From Amycolatopsis arida (GTDB lineage: Bacteria; Actinomycetota; Actinomycetes; Mycobacteriales; Pseudonocardiaceae): a DNA stretch of 64,000 nt. Position 1 is the first letter of the stretch; every line of letters starts with the position of its first letter. Positions 1 through 12,202 of this stretch are shown in pieces. The notes below the pieces were generated by a model. The model saw only the letters and a list, made by a program, of their open reading frames with translations, was not told the DNA's origin and did no database searches. The stretch lies in NCBI RefSeq assembly GCF_900115565.1, contig NZ_FOWW01000004.1, forward strand, positions 62,001-126,000, given 5' to 3'. A program made the position numbers and the translations under genes.

Positions 1-389
1 ACGAGGTGGCCTCCTACGTCGAGTTCATGGGCTACACCCAGCCCTGGTACTCGGTGCGCGACGTGGACGCGCCGGTCGGTGGCGGCATGGGTTACCTCAC
101 CTGCTTCCTGCGCGATGGCGACCGCGCATTCCTCACCTACTCCACGACAGGCCGTGGCAACGAGCCGGCCAGCGGGTCCTTCGGCCTGCTCGACATGACG
201 CCCTACGGCCGCCGCGAGACGTGGGGGGATAACCCCGAGGGCTGGCCCGAGGGGCGCGGCTGGTGCTGGTACTGGCGCTCGGACGCGGACGGGAACGCCA
301 CCTGGGGCCCGACCAGCCGCCCCGTGCCGCAGTGGACCCGCCCCGGCGCGACTCCCGTGGAGACCCTCGGCCGCCAGGGCCACCACTGA
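1..389 (+). CDS. DUF899 family protein, 3' end only
   Basis: Only the last ~128 codons lie in the window; the frame is open to the left edge, so the true start is outside. The visible protein carries a run ending in YSTTGRGNE, then LLDMTPYGRRE, then a Trp-rich tail (GWCWYWRSD). This is the C-terminal pattern I associate with DUF899 proteins, a thioredoxin-fold-like family without an assigned reaction. No active-site cysteine can be judged because the N-terminal half is missing. A 117-nt gap separates it from the convergent LacI-type gene. Family call moderately secure; function unknown. Confidence 0.65.
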   Translation, partial: EVASYVEFMGYTQPWYSVRDVDAPVGGGMGYLTCFLRDGDRAFLTYSTTGRGNEPASGSFGLLDMTPYGRRETWGDNPEGWPEGRGWCWYWRSDADGNATWGPTSRPVPQWTRPGATPVETLGRQGHH

Positions 390-506
390 CGCGCCATCGC
401 CGACGGCGTCGACACAGGTGTGGGGTGCCGGGCGAACCTCCGGACGAGACGAGGGCCGCCCGCGCGCTCCTGGTTCTCGACGTCGGGCAGGACGGCGTGA
501 GCGGGT

Positions 507-1547
507 TCATCGCGTGCTGGCCCGCACCGAGGCGGTCCATGCGGCGGGGCCGCTCGGTCCGCGATCGCCGAGTGCGATCAGGGCACAGGCCCGCCCCTGA
601 TCGAGCAGCGACTGGGCGATGGTGGTGAGACCTTCGCGCCTCGCGTCCGGGCCGTCGTCCCAACCGGACACCGCGACGTCGTTCGGCACGTGGAGTCCTC
701 GGCGACGGGCGGAGTCGAGGACGGCGAAGGCGAGTTGGTCGCTCATGGCCAGCACCGCGTCGGTGTCGCACGCGTCGAGGAGCACGTCCGCCATGGCCGC
801 CGCGTCGTCGCGGTCGTTGCGGGCCACGACGGCCACCGGCAGGCGACACGTGTCGAGGCCCGCTTTCCGGCAGTGGTCGTAGACGCCGAGGAGGCGTGCG
901 CGGGTGACCGGGAACGCCACGTGGTCGGGGTCCGGTCCGGTTTCCAGTCGGGATCTGCGGTCGCGACCGAAGGGAAAGCTGAGCACCGTCGGGCGGTGGG
1001 CTCCGCCGAAGGTGCGCGCCGCCAGCTCGCGGGCGGCGGCACGGTTGTCGATGCCGACCAGCCGAGCGCCGGGGACAGCGGGACCGCCGTGAACGGCGAC
1101 CGGCTTGTGCAGCCCGGTCACCACCGGGAGCACCGGGTCGGAGTCGACGGTGGTCCAGACGATGTAGCCGTCAACGGATGCCGACCGCACGCGGTCGACG
1201 TCCTCGTCCTCACCCGTGGTCGGAATGAGGTTCAGCCCGATCCCGCGCTCGCGGCAGACCTCGGCGACGCCGGCGAGGAAGCGGCGGGCCTGCGGGTCCT
1301 CGAAGGCGTAGGCGAGGTGCTCGCCGAGCACGACGCCGATCGCGCCGTTGTGGCGACGGCGCAGGGACCGTGCGGTCGGGTCCGGTCCCCGGTAGCCCAG
1401 CTCGGCGGCGACCTCCCGGACCCGGCGCAGGGTGTCCGGGGCGACCCGGTCCGGCTGGTTGTAGCAGTACGACACCGTCATCGGGGAGACCCCGCAGCGG
1501 CGCGCCACCTCGGCCATGGTGACGCGCGACGATCCGGCGCTGGACAT
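507..1547 (-). CDS. LacI-family transcriptional regulator of the adjacent glucosidase
   Basis: 346 residues, normal for the family. The helix-turn-helix is near residues 10-35 (TMAEVARRCGVSPMTVSYCYN), followed by the hinge region and a periplasmic-binding-protein-like effector domain to the C-terminus. It is divergent from a GH13 glucosidase with only 30 nt between the two start codons, and that gap holds an 18-bp LacI-type palindrome. It is therefore probably a local repressor of the glucosidase and perhaps of itself, released by an oligosaccharide; the effector cannot be read from sequence. The ATG at 1547 is used here; an internal ATG at 1517 would still keep the HTH. Shine-Dalgarno support is weak for both. 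Confidence 0.9.
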   Translation of the reverse strand: MSSAGSSRVTMAEVARRCGVSPMTVSYCYNQPDRVAPDTLRRVREVAAELGYRGPDPTARSLRRRHNGAIGVVLGEHLAYAFEDPQARRFLAGVAEVCRERGIGLNLIPTTGEDEDVDRVRSASVDGYIVWTTVDSDPVLPVVTGLHKPVAVHGGPAVPGARLVGIDNRAAARELAARTFGGAHRPTVLSFPFGRDRRSRLETGPDPDHVAFPVTRARLLGVYDHCRKAGLDTCRLPVAVVARNDRDDAAAMADVLLDACDTDAVLAMSDQLAFAVLDSARRRGLHVPNDVAVSGWDDGPDARREGLTTIAQSLLDQGRACALIALGDRGPSGPAAWTASVRASTR

Positions 1548-1560
1548 GGTCCCAGCCTAC

Positions 1561-1578
1561 TTGTGTATCGTTACACAA
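1561..1578. promoter_or_regulatory. LacI-type operator between regulator and glucosidase
   Basis: TTGTGTATCGTTACACAA is palindromic at 16 of 18 positions with the central CG typical of LacI-family operators. It fills most of the 30-nt divergent gap, and its last base is the A of the glucosidase ATG. A bound repressor would cover the glucosidase start site. It is the only strong inverted repeat in this gap. Confidence 0.8.
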
Positions 1579-3245
1579 TGCGCACGGAGAACACCCATCT
1601 CACCCTCGGGCGACCGGCCCGGCCCTGGTGGCAGGACGCCGTCATCTACCAGGTGTATCCACGCAGTTTCGCCGACACCGACGGTGACGGGATCGGGGAC
1701 CTTCCCGGCATCGTCGAGCGGCTTCCCCATCTCCGCTCCCTCGGTGTCGACGCCCTGTGGATCTCGCCGTTCTTCCGATCGCCGATGGTCGACTACGGCT
1801 ACGACATCAGCGATCACACCGCCGTCGACCCGATCTTCGGCACCGACGCCGACGCGGACGTGCTCATCGCCGCGGCCCATGCGCAGGATCTGCGCGTCCT
1901 CGTCGACATCGTGCTGCCCCACACCAGTGACCAGCACCCGTGGTTCCGCGCCGCGGCCACGTCCCGCACCGCACCGACGCGCGACTACTACGTCTGGCGT
2001 GACGGGCCCACCCCCGGTCGCCCCGACGGCGGCCCACCGAACAACTGGTCCGCCGGGTTCCCTCCGGGCAGTTCCAGCTGGACGTGGCATCCAGCCACCG
2101 CTCAGTGGTATCTGCACTCCCACCTGCCCCAGCAGCCCGACCTCGACTGGTCCAACCCCGCGGTCCGGGCGGCGCAGCTCGACGTCCTGCGCTTCTGGCT
2201 GGACCGCGGCGTGGACGGCGTCCGGCTCGACTCGATCAACCGCCTCGGCAAGGACCCCGCCTACCGCGACAACGTCCCCGGCCAACCCCCGCGCCAGCAG
2301 AACTGGCCGACACTGCACGACTACCTGCGCCAGGTTCGCGCGCTCGTCGACGAGTACCCCGACGCCGTCGTGGTCGGCGAGGTCTGGGAGTTCGACCAAC
2401 GCCGCATCCTGCCCTATCTCGCCCCCGACGAACTGCATCTCGCCCACAACTTCGTGTTCGCCAGGCTGCCCCTCGACGCCGCGGAGATCAGGCGAACGGT
2501 CGAGGAGTTCCTCGACCTGGCCGGCCCGAGCACCTGGCCCGCGTGGTTCCTCAACAACCACGACGAACCGCGGGTCGTGAGCCGGTGGTCGGCACCGGGC
2601 GACGACGAGAAGGTCCGGCACGCCCGGGGGCGTCTCGCCGCCATGCTGCTGCTCACCCTGCGCGGCACCCCCTTCCTCTACCAAGGTGAAGAGTTGGGCC
2701 TCCCCGACACCGAACTACCACCCGGTGTGGGCGAGGACCGCAACGGGCGCGACCCGCAACGCACCCCGATGCCCTGGGGGCCACCGTCCACGGCCGGTCC
2801 TGACGCGGGATTCAGCACCGCCGAACCATGGCTGCCGATCGGCGCCACCGCCGAACAACTCAACGTCGCCGCCGAACTCCGGGACGCGAGCTCGATGCTC
2901 ACCCTCTACCGCGACCTCCTGAGCCTGCGCCGAACCCGGCCCTCCCTGCGAGCCGGAAGCCAGGTGTTCCTCGACGTGCCACGCGACCTCCTCGCCTACC
3001 TCCGCACCGAGGGCGGGGAACGCTCGCTGGTGGTCCTGAACTGTGCCGCCACGACCTGCTTCCTCGACCTTGCCGCGGTGTTGGGGCCCGGCTGGTCGGC
3101 CACACCCGTGCTGCTGGCCTCGACCAGCGACGCCGCGGGACCGGCGCTTTCGGCCACGGCAGGCGGGTCGGATTCCACCCTTGTCCTGGGTCCGTTCAGC
3201 GGCGTCGTCCTCGACCCCGGACCCCCGCTGGAAGCGGCGGTGTGA
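1578..3245 (+). CDS. GH13 alpha-glucosidase / oligo-1,6-glucosidase-type enzyme
   Basis: 555 residues, the usual size for exo-acting GH13 alpha-glucosidases. It opens with WWQDAVIYQVYPRSFADTDG. The catalytic set is visible: nucleophile Asp218 (in GVRLDSI), acid/base Glu268 (in VVGEVWEF) and transition-state Asp329 (in NNHDEPR). QPDLDW and the LFYQGEELG-like motif (FLYQGEELG) are also glucosidase signatures. There is no signal peptide, so it likely acts in the cytoplasm on imported alpha-glucosides, releasing glucose. It is divergent from a LacI regulator and its ATG overlaps the operator. An in-frame GTG at 1563 is possible, but the ATG at 1578 gives a conventional N-terminus. Exact linkage specificity (alpha-1,4, alpha-1,6 or trehalose) cannot be decided. 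Confidence 0.9.
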   Translation: MRTENTHLTLGRPARPWWQDAVIYQVYPRSFADTDGDGIGDLPGIVERLPHLRSLGVDALWISPFFRSPMVDYGYDISDHTAVDPIFGTDADADVLIAAAHAQDLRVLVDIVLPHTSDQHPWFRAAATSRTAPTRDYYVWRDGPTPGRPDGGPPNNWSAGFPPGSSSWTWHPATAQWYLHSHLPQQPDLDWSNPAVRAAQLDVLRFWLDRGVDGVRLDSINRLGKDPAYRDNVPGQPPRQQNWPTLHDYLRQVRALVDEYPDAVVVGEVWEFDQRRILPYLAPDELHLAHNFVFARLPLDAAEIRRTVEEFLDLAGPSTWPAWFLNNHDEPRVVSRWSAPGDDEKVRHARGRLAAMLLLTLRGTPFLYQGEELGLPDTELPPGVGEDRNGRDPQRTPMPWGPPSTAGPDAGFSTAEPWLPIGATAEQLNVAAELRDASSMLTLYRDLLSLRRTRPSLRAGSQVFLDVPRDLLAYLRTEGGERSLVVLNCAATTCFLDLAAVLGPGWSATPVLLASTSDAAGPALSATAGGSDSTLVLGPFSGVVLDPGPPLEAAV

Positions 3246-3422
3246 CGATCAGCGGCCCGAGTTGGCCCCGCGAGCACCGCCCGCCTGGCTCCCGGATGAC
3301 CGGCCCCGGCTCACCGCGGCGACCCGTCAACCGCCCGGTATGCCGAAGTGTTAGCCGGCGACTTCTTGCCAAGTCGTTAGCGGGGCGAAACACTCGTCGC
3401 ACCCGTGCTCAGGGAGGTACCC

Positions 3423-5978
3423 ATGCCCCGTGCCCGCTCGGCCCGCCGGCTGCTCGCCGCGGCCGCACTCCTGCTGCTGCCGGCCACCGCGCTACCGGCC
3501 CAGGCCGCCCCGCCGACCGGCCCGGATCCCGGTGCCACCACGCACCGCGAACCCGGTAACGGGCCCGAGCGCAACCGGGTCGCCGCCACCGACGCCGCGC
3601 CGCGGCCGGTCGCCGCCAGGGCGGCGGGGGAGAACCGGCGGCACGGCGACCACCGGGGCTACCCTCGCCGCACCGAGCTGCGGGTCTACCCGGAGGATCC
3701 GACGGACAAGGCCGTCAAGCTCGGTCTGGTGCCCTACCACGCGCTGGCACCCCGGCTCAACGACCTGCAGGCCCGCAGCGACCGGGTCTCGGTCGAGGTG
3801 ATCGGCCAGTCGACGCTCGGCCGTGACCTGTACCTGGTCACCGTCACCGCCCCGGAGCGGCCGGCGGAGACCCGGCGGCAGGACCGCTGGCGGGAACTCA
3901 TCGAGAACGACCCGGCCCGCGCCGCCCGGAACGTCGCGCTGGTCCGGCACTACAAGGCGCCGATCTGGATCAACGCCAACATCCACGGCGACGAGTGGGA
4001 GGGCACCGACGGTGCGCTGCGGGTCATCGAGCGGCTGGCCACCGCCCAGGACCGGGACACCCGGCGGCTGCTGGAGCGCACCCGGATCCACGTCACCGTC
4101 ACCAACAACCCGGACGGGCGGGTCGCCGGCACCAGGGCCAACGCCGCCGGGTTCGACATCAACCGCGACCACATCACCTCCGCCCAACCGGAGTCCCGGG
4201 CCGTTCGGGACGTCGTGATCGGCACCCAGCCGCTGGTGATGCTCGACGAGCACGGCTACACCGGCACCACGCTGATCGAGCCGGCCACCCCGCCGCACGG
4301 CCAGAACTACGAGTACGACCTCTACATCAAGCACGCCTACGCCAACGCGCTCGGCATGGAGAAGGCCGTCGCCGGGCTCGGCCACCCGGAGACGGCCACC
4401 GCGGACATCCCGTTCCGCGACTTCGACCCCGGCGAGTGGGACGACTGGCCACCGATCTTCACCCCGATGTACGCGATCTACCACGGCGCCGTCGGGCACA
4501 CCGTGGAGGTGCCGCTGCGGGTCAACCGGCGCGAGTACGACACCCTGCCGGTCGAGGAGCTGCGCCGCCGCTCGGCGATCAACACCGACGTCGCCGCGGC
4601 CACCATCCGCGCCGCGATCGACTACACCGACCACAACCGGGCGGCGCTGATCGCCGACCAGATCGAGCAGTTCCGGCGCGGCTGGGCCGGCACGCCGCAG
4701 CGCCAGGTGCCGGACGGCTACGTGCCGGGCTACGGCCCCGAGGACCGCTACACCGTCGACTTCCCGCGGGCCTACGTGATCCCGGCCGGCGAGGGGCAGC
4801 GCTCCGCGCCCGCGGCGGCCCGGCTGGTCGACCACCTCGTGGTTAACGACGTGCGGGTCGGCCAGGCACGGTCGCCGTTCCGGCTCGGCGGCCGCGCCTA
4901 TCCGGCGGGCTCGTACCTGGTGGACATGCACCAGCCCAAGCGCGGCCTCGCCAACGCGATCCTCGCCGAGGGCAAGGACATCTCCGCCGACGTCCCGAGG
5001 ATGTACGACATCTCCGGCTGGAGTCACCGGCTGCTGTGGGGCGCGTCGGTGGACGTCGTCCGGGACGAGGCCCCGCGGGTGCGCACCACGCCGGTGACGG
5101 CGGCCGCGCCGACCGGCGGGGTCGACGCGGCGCCGGGGCAGGACCTGGCACTGGCGCTGCTGGACGGCAAGGACGTCCAGGCGGTCAACACCCTGCTCGG
5201 CCAGGGGCTCCCGGTGCACCGGCAGACCGACGGCGGGGTGATGGTGCCGGCGTCGGCGCGCTCGGCGGCACTGGCCGTGGCGGAGCGGTTCGGCGTCCGG
5301 TTCACCGCGGCGCCGGCCGGTGAACGCGGCCCGCTGCTGCGCCGTCCGGTGCTCGCCGCCGCGGTGGGCGCCGACGAGCTGGCGGTGCTGCGTGAGCTGG
5401 GCTTCGAGGTGCACCCGGTGTCCACCTCGGCGCTCAACTCCGGGTTCGATCTGTCCAGGGTGGACACCCTGGTGGTCTCCAGCGGGCTGTCCTACCGGCA
5501 GCTCACCGCGCAGGCGCGCGCGGCGGTGGACGCGTTCCTCGCCCGGGGCGGTGTGGTGACCCGCGGTGCGACCGGGGCGGCGTTCAACGCCGACGCCGGG
5601 CTGCTGCGGGTGCGAGCCGTGGCCGGGCGCGACGACGCCAACGGGGTCGTCGCCACCACGACCGGCGGCGGCGCGGTGGGCAGCGGCTCGCCGGCGCACT
5701 CGTTCGTGTACTCGCCGATCTGGTTCACCGAGCTGGGCGAGTCCGTGGTGGCCGAGCAGCGGTACGCCACCGGGAACCCGCTGGTGGCCGGGCACTGGCT
5801 GCCCGGCAAGGACGGCCAGGGGCCGGCGCAGGCCGCCGGGTCTGCGGCGGTGGTGTCGGGCACCGCCGACCGCGGTACGCGGACGGTCCTGTTCGGCACC
5901 GAGCCGCTGTTCCGGGCCCACCCCAAGGGCCTGTTCGCCCAGTTCGCCAGGGCGGTCTACTGGACCAGCACCCCGTGA
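3423..5978 (+). CDS. secreted M14-family zinc carboxypeptidase
   Basis: 851 residues from the ATG at 3423, preceded by AGGGAGG at 3411-3417. A cleavable signal peptide is clear (basic start, Leu/Ala-rich core, ending near ALPAQA). The M14 zinc site is visible as His188 and Glu191 (NANIHGDEWEG) with His277 (DEHGYTG) as third ligand and Glu362 (GHTVEV) as general base; NPDGR and NRDH substrate-binding elements lie between. The ~450-residue C-terminal part has no domain I can name with certainty. Secreted M14 proteins of this length in actinomycetes are probable exopeptidases or cell-wall peptide hydrolases. It stands alone, with a GC-rich hairpin directly downstream. Confidence 0.9.
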   Translation: MPRARSARRLLAAAALLLLPATALPAQAAPPTGPDPGATTHREPGNGPERNRVAATDAAPRPVAARAAGENRRHGDHRGYPRRTELRVYPEDPTDKAVKLGLVPYHALAPRLNDLQARSDRVSVEVIGQSTLGRDLYLVTVTAPERPAETRRQDRWRELIENDPARAARNVALVRHYKAPIWINANIHGDEWEGTDGALRVIERLATAQDRDTRRLLERTRIHVTVTNNPDGRVAGTRANAAGFDINRDHITSAQPESRAVRDVVIGTQPLVMLDEHGYTGTTLIEPATPPHGQNYEYDLYIKHAYANALGMEKAVAGLGHPETATADIPFRDFDPGEWDDWPPIFTPMYAIYHGAVGHTVEVPLRVNRREYDTLPVEELRRRSAINTDVAAATIRAAIDYTDHNRAALIADQIEQFRRGWAGTPQRQVPDGYVPGYGPEDRYTVDFPRAYVIPAGEGQRSAPAAARLVDHLVVNDVRVGQARSPFRLGGRAYPAGSYLVDMHQPKRGLANAILAEGKDISADVPRMYDISGWSHRLLWGASVDVVRDEAPRVRTTPVTAAAPTGGVDAAPGQDLALALLDGKDVQAVNTLLGQGLPVHRQTDGGVMVPASARSAALAVAERFGVRFTAAPAGERGPLLRRPVLAAAVGADELAVLRELGFEVHPVSTSALNSGFDLSRVDTLVVSSGLSYRQLTAQARAAVDAFLARGGVVTRGATGAAFNADAGLLRVRAVAGRDDANGVVATTTGGGAVGSGSPAHSFVYSPIWFTELGESVVAEQRYATGNPLVAGHWLPGKDGQGPAQAAGSAAVVSGTADRGTRTVLFGTEPLFRAHPKGLFAQFARAVYWTSTP

Positions 5979-5999
5979 CCCACTGAGGAGTCGGGGTCG

Positions 6000-6033
6000 G
6001 CGCCGGGGAACCGATTCGCGGTCTCCCCGGCGC
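6000..6033 (+). terminator. GC-rich hairpin after the M14 peptidase
   Basis: A perfect 10-bp stem (GCGCCGGGGA at 6000-6009 with TCCCCGGCGC at 6024-6033) and a 14-nt loop lies 21 nt past the stop. No T tract follows, as is common for actinobacterial hairpin terminators. Confidence 0.55.
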
Positions 6034-6050
6034 GTCCCGGCCGGGGCCCC

Positions 6051-6056
6051 TAGGCT
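6051..6056 (+). promoter_or_regulatory. -10 hexamer TAGGCT for a leaderless GPP34 mRNA
   Basis: TAGGCT ends 6 nt before the ATG at 6063, which puts the expected transcription start at the A of the start codon. No Shine-Dalgarno sequence is present. Confidence 0.5.
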
Positions 6057-6062
6057 CGGGGC

Positions 6063-6737
6063 ATGGTGATCGCGGAAGACCTGCTGCTGCTGGCGTTCGA
6101 CGACGACACCGGCAAGCCGATCTCGGGGGTGAGCAACCTCGAGCTGAGCCTCGCCGGCGCGCTGCTGATCGAGCTGGCGATGCTGGGCAGGGTCGGGCTG
6201 GCCGTCGAGGGCGAGTCGGTGAAGAAGGGGCGCCTGGTGCTGCGGGACAGCACGCCCACCGGCCACCCGGCGCTCGACGACGCCCTGGACAAGCTCGGCA
6301 AGCTGGAGGGGCGCAAGCCCCAGGACGCCATCCGCCCGCTGTCCGGCGACGACCTCTCCAACCGGCTGCTCGCTGGCCTGGCCGACCGCGGCATCCTGCG
6401 CCGCGAGCAGGGCCGCGTCCTCGGGATCTTCCCGACCACGCGCTGGCCGGCCGAGGAGTCCCGGCACGAGGAGGAGGTCCGCGCCGGGCTGCGCCGGGTG
6501 CTCGTCGACGGTGGGGCGCCGACCGAGCGGGAGGCCGCGATGATCGCGTTGCTGTCCGCGATGAAGCTGGCCGGCAGGGTGGTCGACGCGCCGGACCGGA
6601 AGCTGGTCGAGCGGCGGGCCAAGGAGATCGCCGAGGGCAACTGGGTGTCCGACGCGATGGGGAAGGTGACCGAGGAGATCACCACGGCGGTGATGGTCGC
6701 GGTCTTCGTCCCCACGATCGTCAGCACCACCAGCTGA
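6063..6737 (+). CDS. GPP34 (GOLPH3-like) family phosphoprotein
   Basis: 224 residues. The N-terminus (MVIAEDLLLLAFDDDTGKP) and the mainly helical body with LSGDDLSNRLLAGLADRGILRRE match the GPP34 family, which is abundant in actinomycetes and homologous to eukaryotic Golgi phosphoprotein 3, a phosphoinositide-binding membrane adaptor. The bacterial role is unknown; membrane-lipid association is inference from the family. A hydrophobic C-terminus (AVMVAVFVPTIV) could contact membrane. It is probably leaderless. Its stop codon sits in a 12-bp palindrome shared with the stop of the convergent molybdoenzyme gene. Confidence 0.85.
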   Translation: MVIAEDLLLLAFDDDTGKPISGVSNLELSLAGALLIELAMLGRVGLAVEGESVKKGRLVLRDSTPTGHPALDDALDKLGKLEGRKPQDAIRPLSGDDLSNRLLAGLADRGILRREQGRVLGIFPTTRWPAEESRHEEEVRAGLRRVLVDGGAPTEREAAMIALLSAMKLAGRVVDAPDRKLVERRAKEIAEGNWVSDAMGKVTEEITTAVMVAVFVPTIVSTTS

Positions 6738-6739
6738 GC

Positions 6740-9046
<2,307 letters not shown>

Positions 9047-9212
9047 GCCTCGCATCCTCCGCCATGGGCCGGCCCGGACGCCAGGGCTGTTCACACTAAG
9101 GTGTCGAACACGAGTTCGAATACCGCGCTAGCATGGGGTGTATGAACAAGATCCGAACTCCCGCCTTCTCCGCGGTTCTTGCCCCCACGAGGGCTCGAGG
9201 AGCCGCACTTCG

Positions 9213-9218
9213 TAGGCT
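9213..9218 (+). promoter_or_regulatory. -10 hexamer TAGGCT before valS
   Basis: TAGGCT lies 8 nt before the GTG at 9227 and predicts a leaderless or nearly leaderless valS transcript. It supports GTG 9227 over the in-frame TTG at 9179, which would lie upstream of the promoter. Confidence 0.5.
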
Positions 9219-9226
9219 TACCGGTT

Positions 9227-11866
9227 GTGACGGACATTGGGACCCAGCAGCAGACGGAACTGCCCGGCAACTGGAACCCGGCCGAGGAAGAGGCCGAGCT
9301 CTACCGGCGCTGGGTAGCCGCGGGCTACTTCACCGCGGACGCGGCGTCGGACAAGCCGCCGTTCACGATCGTGCTGCCGCCGCCCAACGTCACCGGCAGC
9401 CTGCACATGGGGCACGCGCTGGACCACACGCTGATGGACGCGCTGACCCGGCGGCGTCGCATGCAGGGTTACGAGGTGCTGTGGCTGCCCGGGATGGACC
9501 ACGCCGGCATCGCCACGCAGAACGTCGTCGAGCGTGAGCTGGCCGGGCAGGGCGTGTCCCGGCACGACCTCGGCCGGGAGGGGTTCGTCGAGCGGGTCTG
9601 GGAGTGGAAGGCCGAGTACGGCGGCAAGATCCTCGACCAGATGAAGCGGCTCGGCGACGGCGTCGACTGGTCGCGCGAGCGGTTCACCATGGACGAGGGC
9701 CTGTCCCGGGCCGTGCAGACCATGTTCAAGCGGCTCTACGACGACGGGCTGATCTACCGGGCCGAGCGGATCATCAACTGGTGCCCGCGCTGTCACACCG
9801 CGCTGTCGGACATCGAGGTGGAGCACTCGGAGGACGAGGGCGAGCTGATCTCCATCCGGTACGGCGACGGTGAGAAGTCCGTCGTGGTCGCCACCACCCG
9901 CGCAGAGACCATGCTCGGCGACACCGCGGTGGCCGTGCACCCCGACGACGAGCGCTACCGGCACCTGGTCGGCACCGAGGTCGAGCTGCCATTGACCGGG
10001 CGGCGCGTCCCGGTGGTCGCCGACGAGCACGTGGACCCGGAGTTCGGCACCGGTGCGGTGAAGGTGACCCCGGCGCACGACCCGAACGACTTCGAGATCG
10101 GCCGGCGGCACGACCTGCCGGCGTTGACGATCATGGACGAGCGCGGGGTGATCACCGCGCACGGTCCGTTCGAGGGGCTCGACCGGTTCGAGGCCCGGCC
10201 GGCGGTGGTGGCCGCGCTGCGTGAGCAGGGCCGGATCGTCGCGGAGAAGCGGCCGTACCTGCACGCCGTAGGGCACTGTTCGCGGTGCGACACGGTGGTC
10301 GAGCCGCGGCTGTCGCTGCAGTGGTGGGTGCGGGTCGGGCCGCTGGCCAAGGCGGCCGGCGACGCCGTGCGCGACGGCCGCACCCGGATCCACCCGCCGG
10401 AGCTGGCGAAGCGCTACTTCGACTGGGTCGACAACATGCACGACTGGACCATCTCGCGTCAGTTGTGGTGGGGGCACCGGATCCCGGTGTGGTATGGGCC
10501 GAACGGCGAGACGGTGTGCGTCGGCCCCGACGAGCAGCCGCCCACCGGCGAGGGGTGGCACCAGGACCCGGACGTGCTGGACACCTGGTTCTCCTCGGGG
10601 CTGTGGCCGTTCTCCACGATGGGTTGGCCGGAGCCGACCGCCGACCTGGCGAAGTTCTACCCGACCACGGTGCTGGTCACGGGCTACGACATCCTGTTCT
10701 TCTGGGTGGCCCGGATGATGATGTTCGGGCTGTACGCGATGGACGGCCGGCAGCCGTTCGACAACGTGTTCCTGCACGGGCTGATCCGGGACGCGCAGGG
10801 CAAGAAGATGTCGAAGTCGCGGGGCAACGTGATCGACCCGCTCGACTGGATGGACACCTACGGCGCCGACGCCACCCGGTTCACCCTCGCCCGCGGTGCC
10901 AACCCGGGCGGGGACATGGCGCTGGCCGAGGAGTGGGCGGCCGGGGCCCGCAACTTCGGCACGAAGCTGTGGAACGCCACCCGGTTCGCGTTGCTCAACG
11001 GAGCGACCGTGGCCCGGCCACTGCCACCCGCCGACGAGTTGACCGCGACCGACCGGTGGATCCTCGGCCGGCTCGCCACCGTGGTGCCCGAAGTGGACCA
11101 GCTGTTCGAGGAGTACCAGTTCGCCAAGGTGACCAACGTGCTCTACCACTTCGTGTGGGACGAGCTGTGCGACTGGTACCTGGAGCTGGCGAAGGTGCAA
11201 CTGACCATCGAGGACACCGCGCGGGCCGAGCACACCAGGGCCGTGCTCGGGCACGCGCTGGACACCGTGCTGCGGCTGCTGCACCCGTTCCTGCCGTTCG
11301 TCACCGAGCGGCTGTGGACCGCGCTCACCGGGGGAGTGTCGCTGGTGGTGGCGGCGTGGCCGGAGGCGGACCGGTTCGCCGGCTACGCCGACGAGGTCGC
11401 GGCGGAGCGGATCGCTGACGTGCAGAAGCTGATCACCGAGGTCCGGAGGTTCCGCGCCGACCAGGGGCTCAAGCCGGGCCAGCGGGTGGTCGCCACGCTG
11501 TCCGGGCCGGGGTACGACGGCATCGCCGGGCACGAGGCCGCGGTGCGCGCGCTCGCCCGGCTTACCGAGCCCGGTGACGGGTTCACCGAGAGCGCCGCGC
11601 TCGAGGTGGGGCTCACCGCCGGCGCGGTGAACGTCCGGCTCGACCTGTCCGGCGCCATCGACGTGGCCGCGGAACGCAAGCGGCTGCGGAAGGATCTCGC
11701 GGTGGCCGAGAAGGAGCTCAAGCAGGCGGAGGCCAAGCTCGGCAACGCGGCGTTCCTGGAGAAGGCGCCGGCGGAGGTGGTGGAGAAGATCCGCGCCCGG
11801 CGGAACACCGCGGAGGCGGACATCCACCGCATCACCGCCCGCCTCGACTCCCTGCCCTCCTCCTAG
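9227..11866 (+). CDS. valS: valyl-tRNA synthetase
   Basis: 879 residues from the GTG at 9227 ([18 protein letters not shown]). Class I synthetase signatures are present: HMGH at residues 60-63 (HIGH motif) and KMSKS at 527-531. Between them lies the editing domain ([20 protein letters not shown]); the anticodon-binding domain follows, and a C-terminal coiled-coil arm ([36 protein letters not shown]) is typical of ValRS. It charges tRNA-Val in the cytoplasm. In M. tuberculosis valS is next to folC; here a ~15-kb island separates them. I see no T-box in the upstream 180 nt. Confidence 0.98.
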   Translation: MTDIGTQQQTELPGNWNPAEEEAELYRRWVAAGYFTADAASDKPPFTIVLPPPNVTGSLHMGHALDHTLMDALTRRRRMQGYEVLWLPGMDHAGIATQNVVERELAGQGVSRHDLGREGFVERVWEWKAEYGGKILDQMKRLGDGVDWSRERFTMDEGLSRAVQTMFKRLYDDGLIYRAERIINWCPRCHTALSDIEVEHSEDEGELISIRYGDGEKSVVVATTRAETMLGDTAVAVHPDDERYRHLVGTEVELPLTGRRVPVVADEHVDPEFGTGAVKVTPAHDPNDFEIGRRHDLPALTIMDERGVITAHGPFEGLDRFEARPAVVAALREQGRIVAEKRPYLHAVGHCSRCDTVVEPRLSLQWWVRVGPLAKAAGDAVRDGRTRIHPPELAKRYFDWVDNMHDWTISRQLWWGHRIPVWYGPNGETVCVGPDEQPPTGEGWHQDPDVLDTWFSSGLWPFSTMGWPEPTADLAKFYPTTVLVTGYDILFFWVARMMMFGLYAMDGRQPFDNVFLHGLIRDAQGKKMSKSRGNVIDPLDWMDTYGADATRFTLARGANPGGDMALAEEWAAGARNFGTKLWNATRFALLNGATVARPLPPADELTATDRWILGRLATVVPEVDQLFEEYQFAKVTNVLYHFVWDELCDWYLELAKVQLTIEDTARAEHTRAVLGHALDTVLRLLHPFLPFVTERLWTALTGGVSLVVAAWPEADRFAGYADEVAAERIADVQKLITEVRRFRADQGLKPGQRVVATLSGPGYDGIAGHEAAVRALARLTEPGDGFTESAALEVGLTAGAVNVRLDLSGAIDVAAERKRLRKDLAVAEKELKQAEAKLGNAAFLEKAPAEVVEKIRARRNTAEADIHRITARLDSLPSS

Positions 11867-12053
11867 CCTGGCGGATGGGGTGCTGCGTGGCTGCTGCCCG
11901 GGGAACACCAGTGAGGTGGGGCACGCCTCACCCCAGGGGCAGCCGTGCGTAGGCCGGTTCGGGGCACGCCCCCATCGACAAGGGGCACACACCTCACCAC
12001 GGGTTGCAGGTTGCGGCCATTCCCCTCCCCATTTCCGATCGTCAACACCTTGG

Positions 12054-12171
12054 GGCTTCGGGGTGGGGACCAACGTCCCGAAGCGGGACAAGGCTCCAAG
12101 CACAACTCGCCCGCGCGGCTTCGAAATGGGACAGCCATGCCCACCACACCCCGCGTGGCTTCGGATGGGAC
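12054..12171 (+). repeat. three imperfect GGCTTCG...TGGGAC repeat copies
   Basis: Copies start at 12054 (GGCTTCGGGGTGGGGAC), 12117 (GGCTTCGAAATGGGAC) and 12157 (GGCTTCGGATGGGAC). Copies 2 and 3 also share a leading CCGCG(C/T) and a trailing AGC. They fill the gap between valS and the next gene and do not behave as coding sequence; probably copies of a dispersed intergenic repeat family. Confidence 0.6.
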
Positions 12172-12202
12172 AGCGCAGCACTCCGAGACGAGTGGAGACG
12201 AC

